DNA of 56,519 nt from an uncultured Clostridium sp. GTDB lineage: Bacteria > Bacillota > Clostridia > TANB77 > CAG-508. The translations under genes were made by a program, and so were the position numbers. Position 1 is the stretch's first letter; the number at the start of each line of letters is the position of its first letter. The DNA lies in contig CAOKHI010000006.1 of NCBI GenBank assembly GCA_948468275.1, positions 1 to 56,519 on the forward strand, read 5' to 3'. This document shows, in pieces, positions 8,911 to 19,195 of this stretch. The notes beneath the pieces were generated by a model. It saw only the letters and a list, made by a program, of their open reading frames with translations. It ran no database searches and was not told the origin of the DNA.

Positions 8911-9948
8911 TTGGGTAAATTGACATCAAACTTAAATTTTTATATAGTTAAATATTTATTAAAAATAAATAGATTTGTAAATAGAAATAGATTATGTGAA
9001 AAAGAGGGCTCCTGTAAAATTGAAGATATAAAAAAATATATACATTGTAAAAAAATTTTTATACTGCTATATAAAAATGATAATAAAGATGAACTGTTTA
9101 AAATATTACCATTATTATTGAACAGTGGTATAGAAATAGAACTTGTAGAATTTAATAAGATTTTAGAGAATAATGATATAAGAAAATTAGAGCAAATTAG
9201 TCCCAAAATAACAGTTAATTTTAACTATATAATAGATTCTTATTATTCTGGACAAAACGTCGAACTAACATATAATATGGAATCTTATTCTAAAATTCTT
9301 AATAAAATTGAATATTTAACTAAAACTGCAAAGATGAATTTTAGTAAAGTAGAAGAACAAATAATGTTTATTGCTAGTCAACTTTCAGAATATGTTTCTT
9401 TTTATGATAAATATAAAGAATTAAATAGTGAACAATTTAAGCAAAAATCTAGTCTTAAAGGAGCTTTTTTAGAAAAAGAAACCGTATGTATAGGATATGC
9501 GATGGCTTTTGAAAGATGTATGAGTGAATTAGGTGTGAATAGTAAAATTATTTTAGGAGAAGCAAATTTTGTAGAAAGAAGTAAATTTTCTCCATTGGAT
9601 AGTAACCATGCTTGGAATGAAGTAAAAATAAAAGAAAAATGGTATAACATAGATGTAACATACTTATCTTTTTATAAACATAAGGTTGAATTAAAAGATG
9701 GAGAAATAGATAAAATGACACAAAATAGCATAGTTGAAAAATATGTTTTATCAAGAGATACACAATTTATTAATCATTACAAATTAGAAGATAATGGAGT
9801 AAGTTGTGAAGAATCATTAAAAGGACGATTTGAAATATATGAACATGTAAAAAAATACAAAAATGTTCTTGAAGAATATGATAATGGAAAAAGAAATAAC
9901 ATGTTACAGATAAAATTAGTACCAGATGAAACAATTGAGTATGAATAA
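8911..9948 (+). CDS. Transglutaminase-like domain protein
   Basis: A 345-residue protein with a transglutaminase/papain-like core in its second half. The catalytic triad is visible: cysteine in TVCIGYAMAFE (about residue 194), histidine in NHAWNEVKI (about residue 232), and aspartate in WYNIDVTYL. The first 150 residues are not recognisable. Such proteins act as cysteine proteases or amidases; the substrate is unknown. Translation starts at TTG (8911) behind GAAGGA; no ATG in a suitable place gives a better site. There is no signal peptide, so it is probably cytoplasmic. It appears monocistronic. Confidence 0.8.
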   Translation: MGKLTSNLNFYIVKYLLKINRFVNRNRLCEKEGSCKIEDIKKYIHCKKIFILLYKNDNKDELFKILPLLLNSGIEIELVEFNKILENNDIRKLEQISPKITVNFNYIIDSYYSGQNVELTYNMESYSKILNKIEYLTKTAKMNFSKVEEQIMFIASQLSEYVSFYDKYKELNSEQFKQKSSLKGAFLEKETVCIGYAMAFERCMSELGVNSKIILGEANFVERSKFSPLDSNHAWNEVKIKEKWYNIDVTYLSFYKHKVELKDGEIDKMTQNSIVEKYVLSRDTQFINHYKLEDNGVSCEESLKGRFEIYEHVKKYKNVLEEYDNGKRNNMLQIKLVPDETIEYE

Positions 9949-10154
9949 AAAATAACTGTAGATAATAGTTATAAACTGTGTATAATATAAAGTTAGATTT
10001 AATAAAAATGAAGTAGATTTATTAGATATACCATATAAATAGATAAAGGATAAAGCGGATATGAGGTTTAAAGAAAACAGGATTATCTAAGTGCATTAAT
10101 TCAATTAGAAGAAGCAATAAATAATGAAAATAAGAGAATTTATAAAGAAAGTGA

Positions 10155-11437
<1,283 letters not shown>

Positions 11438-11438
<1 letters not shown>

Positions 11439-11475
11439 CTAAAACACAAAAAACTTAGGTTTTTCGTGTTTTAGT
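11438..11475 (+). terminator. Terminator after obg
   Basis: The stem ACTAAAACAC/GTGTTTTAGT, extended by AAAAAAC/GTTTTT around a TTAG loop, immediately follows the obg stop codon. Confidence 0.7.
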
Positions 11476-11567
11476 TTGAATAGAAAAATGGAGATAGTTT
11501 GTGTATATAGGGAAGATGTGAGAGAAAATAGTGAATAAAAGTTAATGAAATCTTAATATTAGGGGAT

Positions 11568-12317
11568 TTGACGAAATATAGGGAATATGATAAAATAATA
11601 CAGTTAATTAGTATTTACCAAAAAACAGGAGGAAAAAATGAAATAATAGTTTTTTTAGATGCTGACATAGAAAATTATAGAAAAGATATAATAGAAATAT
11701 TAGCAAAGCCTTTAATAGAAGGAAAAGTAGATTTTGTTAAATCTACTTTTCAAAGAAAAGGGGGAAGAGTTACACAGTTAGTAGCTAAACCGCTTTTAAA
11801 TATTTTATTTCCAGAAATGTATAAGTTTTCAGAACCACTTAGTGGAATGGTGACAGGAAAAAAAAGTATATTAGAAAGAGTAAAATTCGAAAAGGATTAT
11901 GGAGTAGATATTGGAATATTACTGGATATGTTAAATATGAAATGCACAATAGAAGAAGGTTTAATAGAAAGAAGTTTTGGAAATATAGAAGGTAATATGA
12001 ATAGTGAAAAATGTAATATTCAAATGTTATCAGATTATGACAAAAATTATAGTATTTATAATGTTGAAACGATACAAGAGCTTTTTACAAGAGTATATTT
12101 ATGTATGGACAATATTATAGAGAAGTTTATTAATGAGAATATTATATTAGTAACCCATGGAGGTGTTACACAAGCGATAGAATGTTACTTTAATGGAATG
12201 CCAGAGGATAAGGATATTTTATCATTAACATTGCAAAATTGTGAAGTTAGAAAATATAATATAGAGAAAATAACAAGAAGTGAGGAGACAAGGAAATGGA
12301 AAACAATTCATATATAA
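11568..12317 (+). pseudogene. Chimeric remnant: GpgS glucosyltransferase fused to a histidine phosphatase tail
   Basis: The 249-codon frame joins two incomplete enzymes. Residues about 22-118 match the core of glucosyl-3-phosphoglycerate synthase (GT81): VFLDADIENY, GGRVTQLVAKPLLN, PLSGMVTG and YGVDIG. The N-terminal nucleotide-binding part and the C terminus are missing. Residues about 123-235 match the second half of a histidine phosphatase (ERSFGNIEG, ILVTHGGVTQAI), but the catalytic RHG motif is lost. In other bacteria these two activities act in succession to make glucosylglycerate. A deletion between adjacent genes would explain the frame. It starts at TTG behind AGGGG and overlaps the next gene by 22 bases. 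Catalysis by either half is unlikely. Confidence 0.7.
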
Positions 12318-13198
12318 CAGTTTTAAATACACCCAATTATTTAGAAGGAGTATTAACTTTAGTAGAATCTTTGAAAAGAACAAAGAGTAAATATCCATTT
12401 AGTATTGTTATTACTGAGAATATTTCATTAGAAATAGAAAAATTACTAAGAAATTGTGATATAAATGTGATAAGAAAAAATAGAATTGATATTCCTCAAT
12501 CTATTAAAAATAAAAATGAAAAAGGAATGTTCCCTCATTGGATAAATACATTTGATAAATTTTTAGTTTTCGAATTAACAAATTTCAATAAATTGGTATA
12601 TCTAGATAGTGATATGTTGATAAGAAAAAGTATTGATGAATTATTTGAAAAAGGAGATATGTCAGCAGTAATAGATAGAAAAAATGGACCAATTATTAGC
12701 AGCGATTGGATAAAATTAACATCAGGATTAATGGTAATAAAGCCAAAAAAAGGATTAATTTCTGAATTTACAAAAATAATGTATAAAATAGACCAAATGA
12801 GAGAATGTATTGGAGATCAAGATATTTTACAGGAATATGATTGTGAATGGGAGAAAAAAGCAGAATTACATTTAGATGTGAAGTATAATATGTTTTTCCC
12901 ACATATAGACTATTATATAAATTATTGTAATTATAAATTTGATGATATCAGTGTAGTACATTTTATATATAGTAAAAAACCATTTTTTTATAATAAATCA
13001 GAAATTTCGAAATATATTGATTTTATAGAAAGTAGAAAAAAATTTACATATGAAAGTAATAAAATTAAAGAAATTGAGAAATTTGTATTATGTGGTAATG
13101 ATAATGAAAAGAAAATACTAAGAGAGTATTTTGACATTCTACAATATATAAGAGAAATGAATAAAGAAAGAAAAGAGAGAAAAAGGATATGTATTTGA
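12296..13198 (+). CDS. GT8 family (glycogenin-like) glycosyltransferase
   Basis: A 300-residue GT-A glycosyltransferase of family 8. The opening YITVLNTPNYLEGVLTL is the donor-binding strand and loop; YLDSDML carries the DxD metal/nucleotide motif at about residues 101-107; GDQDIL near residue 178 is the conserved GDQ motif; and VVHFIYSKKPF fits the HF-x-x-x-KPW region. Glycogenin-like members start or extend glucans or modify surface glycans. GAGGAG lies 8 bases before the ATG. The gene overlaps the remnant before it and pth after it, so it is probably in one transcript with pth and the RNase E/G gene. Confidence 0.85.
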   Translation: MENNSYITVLNTPNYLEGVLTLVESLKRTKSKYPFSIVITENISLEIEKLLRNCDINVIRKNRIDIPQSIKNKNEKGMFPHWINTFDKFLVFELTNFNKLVYLDSDMLIRKSIDELFEKGDMSAVIDRKNGPIISSDWIKLTSGLMVIKPKKGLISEFTKIMYKIDQMRECIGDQDILQEYDCEWEKKAELHLDVKYNMFFPHIDYYINYCNYKFDDISVVHFIYSKKPFFYNKSEISKYIDFIESRKKFTYESNKIKEIEKFVLCGNDNEKKILREYFDILQYIREMNKERKERKRICI

Positions 13199-13746
13199 TA
13201 GTAGGATTAGGAAATCCTGAAAATGAGTATTCAAAAACTAGACATAACATGGGATTTGACACTATTAATGAAATAGCAAATAAATACAACATAGATTTAA
13301 AAACTACGAAATTTAATGCACAATGTGGAAGTGGAATTATAGATGGCAAAAAAGTTATTTTAATTAAACCACAAACATATATGAATTTAAGTGGAAAATC
13401 TGTTAGAGAATTTGTTAATTTTTATAAAATAGAAAAAGAAGAATTAATAGTAGTGTATGATGACATGGATATAGAAAAAGGTGAAATTAGAATACGAAAA
13501 AAAGGTAGAGCAGGAGGACATAATGGAATGAAATCTCTTATACAGGAACTTGCAAGTGAGCAATTTATGCGAGTACGAGTAGGAATAGGAAAACCTGTTT
13601 ATGAAGAAGATAGAATAAATTATGCAATAGGAAAAGTAAATGATGAAGAATATGTTGTACTTATGAATGGAGTAAAAAAGGCAAAAGAAGCGATAATAGA
13701 AATATTAAAAAATGGAATAGATACAGCAATGAATATGTATAATTAG
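13189..13746 (+). CDS. pth: Peptidyl-tRNA hydrolase
   Basis: Releases tRNA from peptidyl-tRNAs that drop off ribosomes. The 185-residue protein has the full set of Pth motifs: VGLGNPENEY, the catalytic histidine in TRHNMGFD, KPQTYMNLSG, VYDDMD and GRAGGHNGMKS. Length is family-typical. The start overlaps the GT8 gene by 10 bases, with AAAGGA close upstream. The RNase E/G gene follows after 11 bases, forming a translation/RNA maturation pair. Confidence 0.97.
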   Translation: MYLIVGLGNPENEYSKTRHNMGFDTINEIANKYNIDLKTTKFNAQCGSGIIDGKKVILIKPQTYMNLSGKSVREFVNFYKIEKEELIVVYDDMDIEKGEIRIRKKGRAGGHNGMKSLIQELASEQFMRVRVGIGKPVYEEDRINYAIGKVNDEEYVVLMNGVKKAKEAIIEILKNGIDTAMNMYN

Positions 13747-13757
13747 AAAGGACAATA

Positions 13758-14945
13758 ATGAAAGAAATTATAATAAATGTAGATGAACAGCATAATAAAA
13801 TTGTTATGTTGGTAGAAAATGGAAAACTAATTGAAAAGTATCATGAAAGCAATAATATAAAAAGATTAGAAGGAAATATATATTTAGGAAAAGTTCAAAA
13901 TGTACTACAAGGAATGCAAGCAGCATTTATAGATATAGGAGAACAAAAAAATACATTTATACACCTAAAAGACATATTACCCAAATTAGATTCTAAAACA
14001 AATAACACAGAAGAAGTAGTAGACAAAAGTAATATAAAAGATATTATAAAACCAGGAAATACTATATTAGTACAAGTAAAAAGAGATGCAACAAATAAAA
14101 AAGGAGCAAGAGTTTCTACACATATAAACTTACCAGGAAGATTTTGTGTATTCATGCCAAATGCAGACTTTATAACAATATCACAAAAAATAGAAAAGCC
14201 AGAAGAAAGAAAAAGATTATTAGATATAGTAAAAGAGCAATTACCAAAAGGTTCAGGAGCAATAGTAAGAACAGCAGCAATAGGAAAACAAAAAGAAGAA
14301 ATAATAGCAGATTTACAATATATACAAAAACAATGGGAAAATATAAAATTAGCTATGAAACAAAATATACAAAAAACACAAGTACTATATGAAAACTCTG
14401 GAATAGTAAGAAGAATATTAATAGATTTAGCTGATAGTGATATACATAAAATTATTGTAAATAACAAAAAACAATATGAAGAAGTAAAAAAGATATTAAA
14501 ATTTATAAATAGAGAAATACAATTAGAATTAAAAGAACAAAAATGTATATTAGATATGTATGATTTAAATAATCAATTAGATAAAGCACTAAATAGAAAA
14601 ATATGGCTTAAGTGTGGTGGATTTATAACAATAGACAATACAGAAGCACTAACAGCAATAGATGTAAATTCAGGAAAATACATAGGAACTAAAAGTTTAG
14701 AGCAAACAGTATTTACAGTAAACAAAGAAGCAAGCATAGAAATAGCAAAACAATTACGCCTAAGGGACATAGGAGGAATAATAATAATTGACTATATAGA
14801 TATGAAAGATGAACAACACAAAGACAAAATTTTAGAAATATTAACACAAAATCTAAAAAATGATAGATCAAAAACACAAATAATAGGATTTACTAAACTA
14901 AACTTATTAGAAATGACAAGAAAACATATGTGTAGTAATGACTAA
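13758..14945 (+). CDS. rng: Ribonuclease E/G family protein
   Basis: A 395-residue single-strand endoribonuclease of the RNase G type for rRNA/mRNA processing. An S1 RNA-binding domain is at about residues 35-125 (GNIYLGKVQNVLQGMQAAF, FIDIGEQKNTF). The catalytic region has AIDVNSGKY and IIDYIDMKD, whose aspartates hold the metal. The protein ends right after LLEMTRK, so the zinc-link CPxC motif and tail of E. coli RNase G are absent; I cannot say whether that is normal for its lineage or a loss. It follows pth by 11 bases and precedes bofA. Confidence 0.9.
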   Translation: MKEIIINVDEQHNKIVMLVENGKLIEKYHESNNIKRLEGNIYLGKVQNVLQGMQAAFIDIGEQKNTFIHLKDILPKLDSKTNNTEEVVDKSNIKDIIKPGNTILVQVKRDATNKKGARVSTHINLPGRFCVFMPNADFITISQKIEKPEERKRLLDIVKEQLPKGSGAIVRTAAIGKQKEEIIADLQYIQKQWENIKLAMKQNIQKTQVLYENSGIVRRILIDLADSDIHKIIVNNKKQYEEVKKILKFINREIQLELKEQKCILDMYDLNNQLDKALNRKIWLKCGGFITIDNTEALTAIDVNSGKYIGTKSLEQTVFTVNKEASIEIAKQLRLRDIGGIIIIDYIDMKDEQHKDKILEILTQNLKNDRSKTQIIGFTKLNLLEMTRKHMCSND

Positions 14946-14974
14946 AATATAAACAAAAGAAAGGGGAAAAAGAT

Positions 14975-15235
14975 ATGGACTTTATGCTTATACTTCCATT
15001 TTTAGCGGGAATAGCAATATTATTTATAATTCTAAAAATATTAGCTTTACCAATGAAAATAATAATTAAATTACTAATTAATGCAGTAGTAGGAGGAGCA
15101 ATAATAATATTAGTAAATTTAATAGGAGCAAATTTTGGTTTTGCAATAAATCTAAACTGGATATCAGCATTAGTTGTGGGAATACTAGGAGTACCAGGAG
15201 TATTAATTGCAGCAATATTACAATTTATAATTTAG
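14975..15235 (+). CDS. bofA: BofA family pro-sigma-K processing inhibitor
   Basis: An 86-residue, almost wholly hydrophobic membrane protein. It matches the BofA family in length and in the pattern of two N-terminal helices followed by NAVVGGAIIILVN and a C-terminal GVPGVLIAAIL block. In Bacillus, BofA holds the SpoIVFB protease inactive in the mother cell until engulfment is complete. RBS AAAGGGG. It is the last gene of the pth/RNase transcript, followed by a strong terminator. Confidence 0.85.
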   Translation: MDFMLILPFLAGIAILFIILKILALPMKIIIKLLINAVVGGAIIILVNLIGANFGFAINLNWISALVVGILGVPGVLIAAILQFII

Positions 15236-15250
15236 ATATACAGAAAAATA

Positions 15251-15290
15251 AGTTTCAAGCTGAAGTAAAAAACAGTTTGAAGCTTTTTTT
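15251..15290 (+). terminator. Terminator after bofA
   Basis: A 12-bp stem (15251-15262 with 15273-15284, two G-T pairs) and a 10-base loop are followed by a six-T run. Confidence 0.85.
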
Positions 15291-15322
15291 CATTTTAAAC
15301 TGACGCTATTTCTAGAATTTAT

Positions 15323-15404
15323 GGAAACAAATACACAATAAAGGAAAATATGAAAAACTAATTGTGTGTTTTTTCTTGACAATATATGTGAATTTATATA
15401 GAAT
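15323..15404 (+). promoter_or_regulatory. Hairpin-promoter module of pilin-like gene A
   Basis: A hairpin (ACACAAT at 15333 with ATTGTGT at 15361) and a T run lead straight into TTGACA (15376) and, 17 bases on, TAGAAT (15399). The segment is clearly related to 46681-46763, upstream of pilin-like gene C: both open with GGAAACAAAT and have CTAATTGTG before the -35 box. Confidence 0.7.
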
Positions 15405-15454
15405 GAGTAAAGAAAAATTGGATAAGATAAAAACAAAGGAGGATGTTATATAAT

Positions 15455-16402
15455 ATGGGAATAATAGGAGAAAATAAGGAAGAAACAATAAAAAATGAAA
15501 AGAAAGAAAAGAAAATTACAATAGAATTAAATTTAGGAAGTGCAGTGACTTTGATAGCACTTGTAATAACAATAATTGTTTTATTAGTATTAGCAGGAGT
15601 GACAATAAATTTAGTATTAAAAGAAGATGGAATATTTAGTGCAAGTGAAAAAGGAGTAAGTGAATACAACAAACAAGAAGCAACAGAAAAGTTGAATTTA
15701 AAAATAACAAAAACACAAATGCAAACATATGCAGATAATAAAAGGATGCCAACATTGCAGGAATTAGCAAATGATTTAGAGATAGATACAGAAATACAAT
15801 ATGTAGAAACCAAAAGTAAAAAATTAGCAAGCACAGTAGCAATAGATATAGGAGATGCAACATCAATATTTACAAAACTAAAAGATTATCCGTATGAATT
15901 TGAAATAAATAGTTCATTACAACTAGCATCAATAAATGGAGTAACAATAGGACAAAACCCACCAAACGCAAATACATCACAGCCAACAGGAATAAGAACA
16001 GATGCATTTATATGTAATATTAGAAAAGTTACACCAGCATACTTAGAAGTAACTAGTATGACAGGATTTGAAAGAACAACAGACGATAATAATAATATAG
16101 CAGAATATTTATCATATTCAGATGAAACGGGTTATACAGTATTGAAAACTGGTTGGTATTTTATGGATATGACTGCATATATAAGTGCATCTGCTGCAGC
16201 AGATTTAAGTATAAGGTTTAATATAAATGGACGTGAATTAGCATATGCAAGAGTATGGGCAGGTAATAATTCAGTAGGTACAGATGGTAATTCATTTCCT
16301 ATTTTTTTAAATCAAGGAGATATATTGTATTGGATAGCTGGTGCAAATGGTGCTAGTGCTAAAGAAAGAATTGCAACAGCATATTTATATCCAATGTTTT
16401 AA
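15455..16402 (+). CDS. Pilin-like surface protein A with a C1q/BclA-like head
   Basis: A 315-residue protein with an N-terminal hydrophobic helix reading TLIALVITIIVLLVLAGVTI (about residues 29-48), the prepilin-like signature shared by three proteins in this window. A middle helical region follows, then a C-terminal beta-rich domain (about 175-315). The last part, with GWYFMDMTAYI, LNQGDILYW and a final AYLYPMF, resembles the C1q/TNF-like jelly roll seen at the ends of BclA-type proteins; this is fold-level inference. I start at ATG 15455 because AGGAGG ends at 15442, directly against an earlier ATG that could not use it. It is probably membrane or pilus displayed. Confidence 0.7.
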   Translation: MGIIGENKEETIKNEKKEKKITIELNLGSAVTLIALVITIIVLLVLAGVTINLVLKEDGIFSASEKGVSEYNKQEATEKLNLKITKTQMQTYADNKRMPTLQELANDLEIDTEIQYVETKSKKLASTVAIDIGDATSIFTKLKDYPYEFEINSSLQLASINGVTIGQNPPNANTSQPTGIRTDAFICNIRKVTPAYLEVTSMTGFERTTDDNNNIAEYLSYSDETGYTVLKTGWYFMDMTAYISASAAADLSIRFNINGRELAYARVWAGNNSVGTDGNSFPIFLNQGDILYWIAGANGASAKERIATAYLYPMF

Positions 16403-16403
16403 C

Positions 16404-16466
16404 AAACAGAGTTTGTTTTATAAATTTTGTAATAACAAAAAGTAAAAAACAAACTCTGTTTTGTTA
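16404..16466. terminator. Bidirectional terminator between convergent genes
   Basis: A perfect 16-bp stem (16404-16419 with 16446-16461) fills the gap between pilin-like gene A and the acyl-CoA synthetase-like gene, with T runs on both strands. Confidence 0.85.
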
Positions 16467-16467
16467 T

Positions 16468-18201
16468 TTAACTTCCTAAAATCTTCTTAATCTCATCATT
16501 TCGCTTAATTTTCTGAGTAGTAGTCTTTATCATAGGTTCATCTGTTAAAATAAGATTACGTATATGCTTATATGCAGGCATAGTTTTGTTAATTTCTTTT
16601 ATTTCATTCCAAACAATATCATAATAATCATCTACACATTTATCAGAATATGCCTCTTTCATATAATCTGCATTATAAACCACCTTTATAGCAATTTCTA
16701 AATCGTTATCCTTTGTAGGACTACCATATACCATATTCTCTAAAACAAAAGGAAGACGTGAAACTAAAATCTCTAGTTCTTCTGGATATATATTTTTACC
16801 GTTTTTTAAAACAATAACATTCTTCTTTCTACCAGTAACAAACAAATACCCATCTTTATCATAATAACCCAAATCACCTGTATGAAACCAACCATCAACC
16901 AATGCTTCTTTATTTGCCTCTTCATTATCATAATATCCAAGCATAATAGAAGGACCTTTTGCAATAATCTCACCAATACCATGTTCATTTGGCTCATGAA
17001 TTTTAATTTCTATATTAGGTAAAGGAAAAGCGACAGAGCCAGGTTTTTTATATTTATCATTCTCAGCAGACAACACAGGAGATGTTTCTGTTAAACCATA
17101 TCCATTAAGTAAATTTATACCAATATTACTTAATCCCACAATAGTATTTCTATCCATTGGAGCAGCACCATAAACAATTACTCTTAAATGCCCACCTAGT
17201 TCATTTAAAATAGATTTAAAAACTTTTCTTCTAATATCTATACCACATTTTAGTAACAAATTACAAAAAGAAGACATAACCTTAACAACAAAAGTTAACC
17301 CCTTTTCTTCAATTCCTTTGTTAATCTTTTTATACATAGCTTCTAACATTAAAGGAACACAAACAAGACCTGTAACTTTATATTCTTTTAAATTCTGAAC
17401 AACATACCTTAGCCCATCACAAAAAGCAATTGTAATACCACAATACAATCCATAAAGAAAAGTAGTAGTAGATTCAAAAGTATGATGCAAAGGTAAGAAC
17501 GAAAGGAAAGTATCATCAGAAGTTACCTTTGCAATACAACCAATAGAGTAAACATTTTCACAAATATTAGATTGTGATAGTGCAACAATTTTTGCAAGAG
17601 AAGTAGTACCAGAAGTAAACAACATAATAGACATAGAATTATTATCTATAACTACATTAGAATATTCACAATTACCATTATCAATTAAAGTTTTGCCATT
17701 TTCTAGCAATTTAGAAAATGAAAGAATATCATCACAATCATCATCAAAATCCATACAAATATAATGTTTTAAATTACTACTTTTTTCAGATTTTAGTTTT
17801 TTAAAAACGGAAACATAACTTTTATCAAAAATAACAGCAGTAGCCTGACTACGAATAATAGAACTTTCAATTTCATTATCTGGAAGGGCTTTGTCTAAAG
17901 GAACAACAACCATACCAGATGTAGTAATACTAAAATAACTAACACACCACTCATACCTATTAGGAGCAATAATAGCAATGCGTTCACCCAAAAGTCCTAA
18001 ATGTAATAAACTAGTACCTAAATTTTTAACATCATGTTTTAAATTAGAATAAGTATGAGTAATATAATCAGTACTTTTTGGATTCTTTTTATATATAAAA
18101 GCAACTTTATCAGAATACAAACGCTCTGATCTATCAAGCAATTCCTTAAAATTGGCAACTTTTTCTATTTCATACAATTTTTTACGTGATAATTCCTCCA
18201 T
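16468..18201 (-). CDS. AMP-forming acyl-CoA synthetase-like protein
   Basis: A 577-residue adenylate-forming enzyme most like long-chain fatty acid-CoA ligases. Motifs in order: the phosphate-binding loop LFTSGTTSLAK (about residue 191), NGYGLTETSP (about residue 361), GWFHTGDLGYY (about residue 432) and the hinge/lysine region KNGKNIYPEELE. It would activate a carboxylic acid, probably a fatty acid, with ATP; transfer to CoA or another carrier cannot be settled by sequence. It is a single-gene unit with a start just behind an AGGAGG-type site. Confidence 0.9.
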   Translation of the reverse strand: MEELSRKKLYEIEKVANFKELLDRSERLYSDKVAFIYKKNPKSTDYITHTYSNLKHDVKNLGTSLLHLGLLGERIAIIAPNRYEWCVSYFSITTSGMVVVPLDKALPDNEIESSIIRSQATAVIFDKSYVSVFKKLKSEKSSNLKHYICMDFDDDCDDILSFSKLLENGKTLIDNGNCEYSNVVIDNNSMSIMLFTSGTTSLAKIVALSQSNICENVYSIGCIAKVTSDDTFLSFLPLHHTFESTTTFLYGLYCGITIAFCDGLRYVVQNLKEYKVTGLVCVPLMLEAMYKKINKGIEEKGLTFVVKVMSSFCNLLLKCGIDIRRKVFKSILNELGGHLRVIVYGAAPMDRNTIVGLSNIGINLLNGYGLTETSPVLSAENDKYKKPGSVAFPLPNIEIKIHEPNEHGIGEIIAKGPSIMLGYYDNEEANKEALVDGWFHTGDLGYYDKDGYLFVTGRKKNVIVLKNGKNIYPEELEILVSRLPFVLENMVYGSPTKDNDLEIAIKVVYNADYMKEAYSDKCVDDYYDIVWNEIKEINKTMPAYKHIRNLILTDEPMIKTTTQKIKRNDEIKKILGS

Positions 18202-18367
18202 TTAAACCTCCTAAAAAAATACTAAACATATTTTATACCGAAATAATAAAAAAAACAACTAGTGGTGAGATAAATTAAAAAATAACCATATAATATATTT
18301 TAAAGCTATTGTTAGAAATCAACATTTATGATATAAATATATATATTTTAGAAGGAGGATTTTTTAA

Positions 18368-18658
18368 GTGCAAAATAATGCAGATATAAAAGAAAACACT
18401 GTAAATTATGAATTATTATTTATCCTCTTGAAAGATCATACAACTAAAAAATATAGTGCATTTAACTTTAGAGAGTTTTTTAGAACATGGACAGGAAAGA
18501 TTGAAACAGATGGAAAATCTATGCCAGAGAAAGCTAAAATTGGAGATTTTATGCATAAAGATGATGGTAATAAATTCTTGAATTTGCTAGCATCAAAAGA
18601 TGAATATTCTAACTATCCATATTCAACAGAAGAATATAGAGACTACTTTAGGCATTAA
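18368..18658 (+). CDS. Hypothetical 96-residue protein next to a methylase remnant
   Basis: I do not recognise this protein. It has a good GGAGG site and a GTG start, no membrane segment or signal peptide, and a mixed, plausibly folded composition (for example FNFREFFRTW). It lies just before an in-frame-degraded DNA methylase tail, so it may be a small accessory gene of a lost restriction-modification locus, or itself a remnant. Confidence 0.45.
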   Translation: MQNNADIKENTVNYELLFILLKDHTTKKYSAFNFREFFRTWTGKIETDGKSMPEKAKIGDFMHKDDGNKFLNLLASKDEYSNYPYSTEEYRDYFRH

Positions 18659-18705
18659 TTATGGATGGTTCTAGGTGTAAAAGAAGCAAAAGCATTAAGT
18701 AAAAT

Positions 18706-19002
18706 TCAGTTTGTTCACAATCATATCTTTATGCAAAATTTAATACAGAGGTAGAAGCAAAAAACTTTATAAAATATTATAATACTAAATTATTTAGAAT
18801 ACTAATATTATCAATAAAAATTACCCAATCAGCACCAAGAAGGGTATATCAATTTGTACCAATACAAGATTTTACAGAAAAATCAGATATAGATTGGAAT
18901 GCATCAATTGAAAAAATTGATGAACAGTTATATAAAAAATATGGAATAAGTCAAAAAGAAATAAATTATATTAATAGCAAAATATCTTATATAGAATACT
19001 AA
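18706..19002 (+). pseudogene. C-terminal remnant of a type II DNA methylase/restriction enzyme
   Basis: The frame ending at the TAA at 19000 reads as the tail of an adenine methylase/restriction family protein: YLYAKFNTEVEAKNFI, ITQSAPRRVYQFVPIQDFT, and LYKKYGISQKEINYI at the end. The QFVP-QDFT block followed by L-YKKYG is typical of the C terminus of Eco57I-like methylases. No start codon or catalytic region survives upstream. Confidence 0.65.
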
Positions 19003-19090
19003 CTTAAAAGATTATATTGATAATGCTATTAAGATAGTATTTTCTAAAATCTAATAAATAATACCATAAAATAATTCTAGTGTTAGCAAA

Positions 19091-19126
19091 ATACCAGAAG
19101 AAAAATGAAAAATCTTCTGGTATTGT
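19091..19126 (+). terminator. Terminator after the methylase remnant
   Basis: A perfect 11-bp stem (ATACCAGAAGA/TCTTCTGGTAT) has an 11-base loop. The T tract is weak, and the next promoter begins two bases later. Confidence 0.6.
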
Positions 19127-19127
19127 A

Positions 19128-19156
19128 TTGACACCATAAAAAAATTCGGGTATTAT
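19128..19156 (+). promoter_or_regulatory. Sigma-A promoter of the hydrolase gene
   Basis: A perfect TTGACA and TATTAT are spaced 17 bases apart, 39 bases before the start codon. Confidence 0.75.
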
Positions 19157-19195
19157 ACAAAAATAATATAACTAAATAAATTTGAAAGGAAGTTT

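Noticed and set aside
15443..15454. Earlier ATG of pilin-like gene A
   Set aside because: The AGGAGG site abuts it with no spacing, so the ATG at 15455 is preferred.
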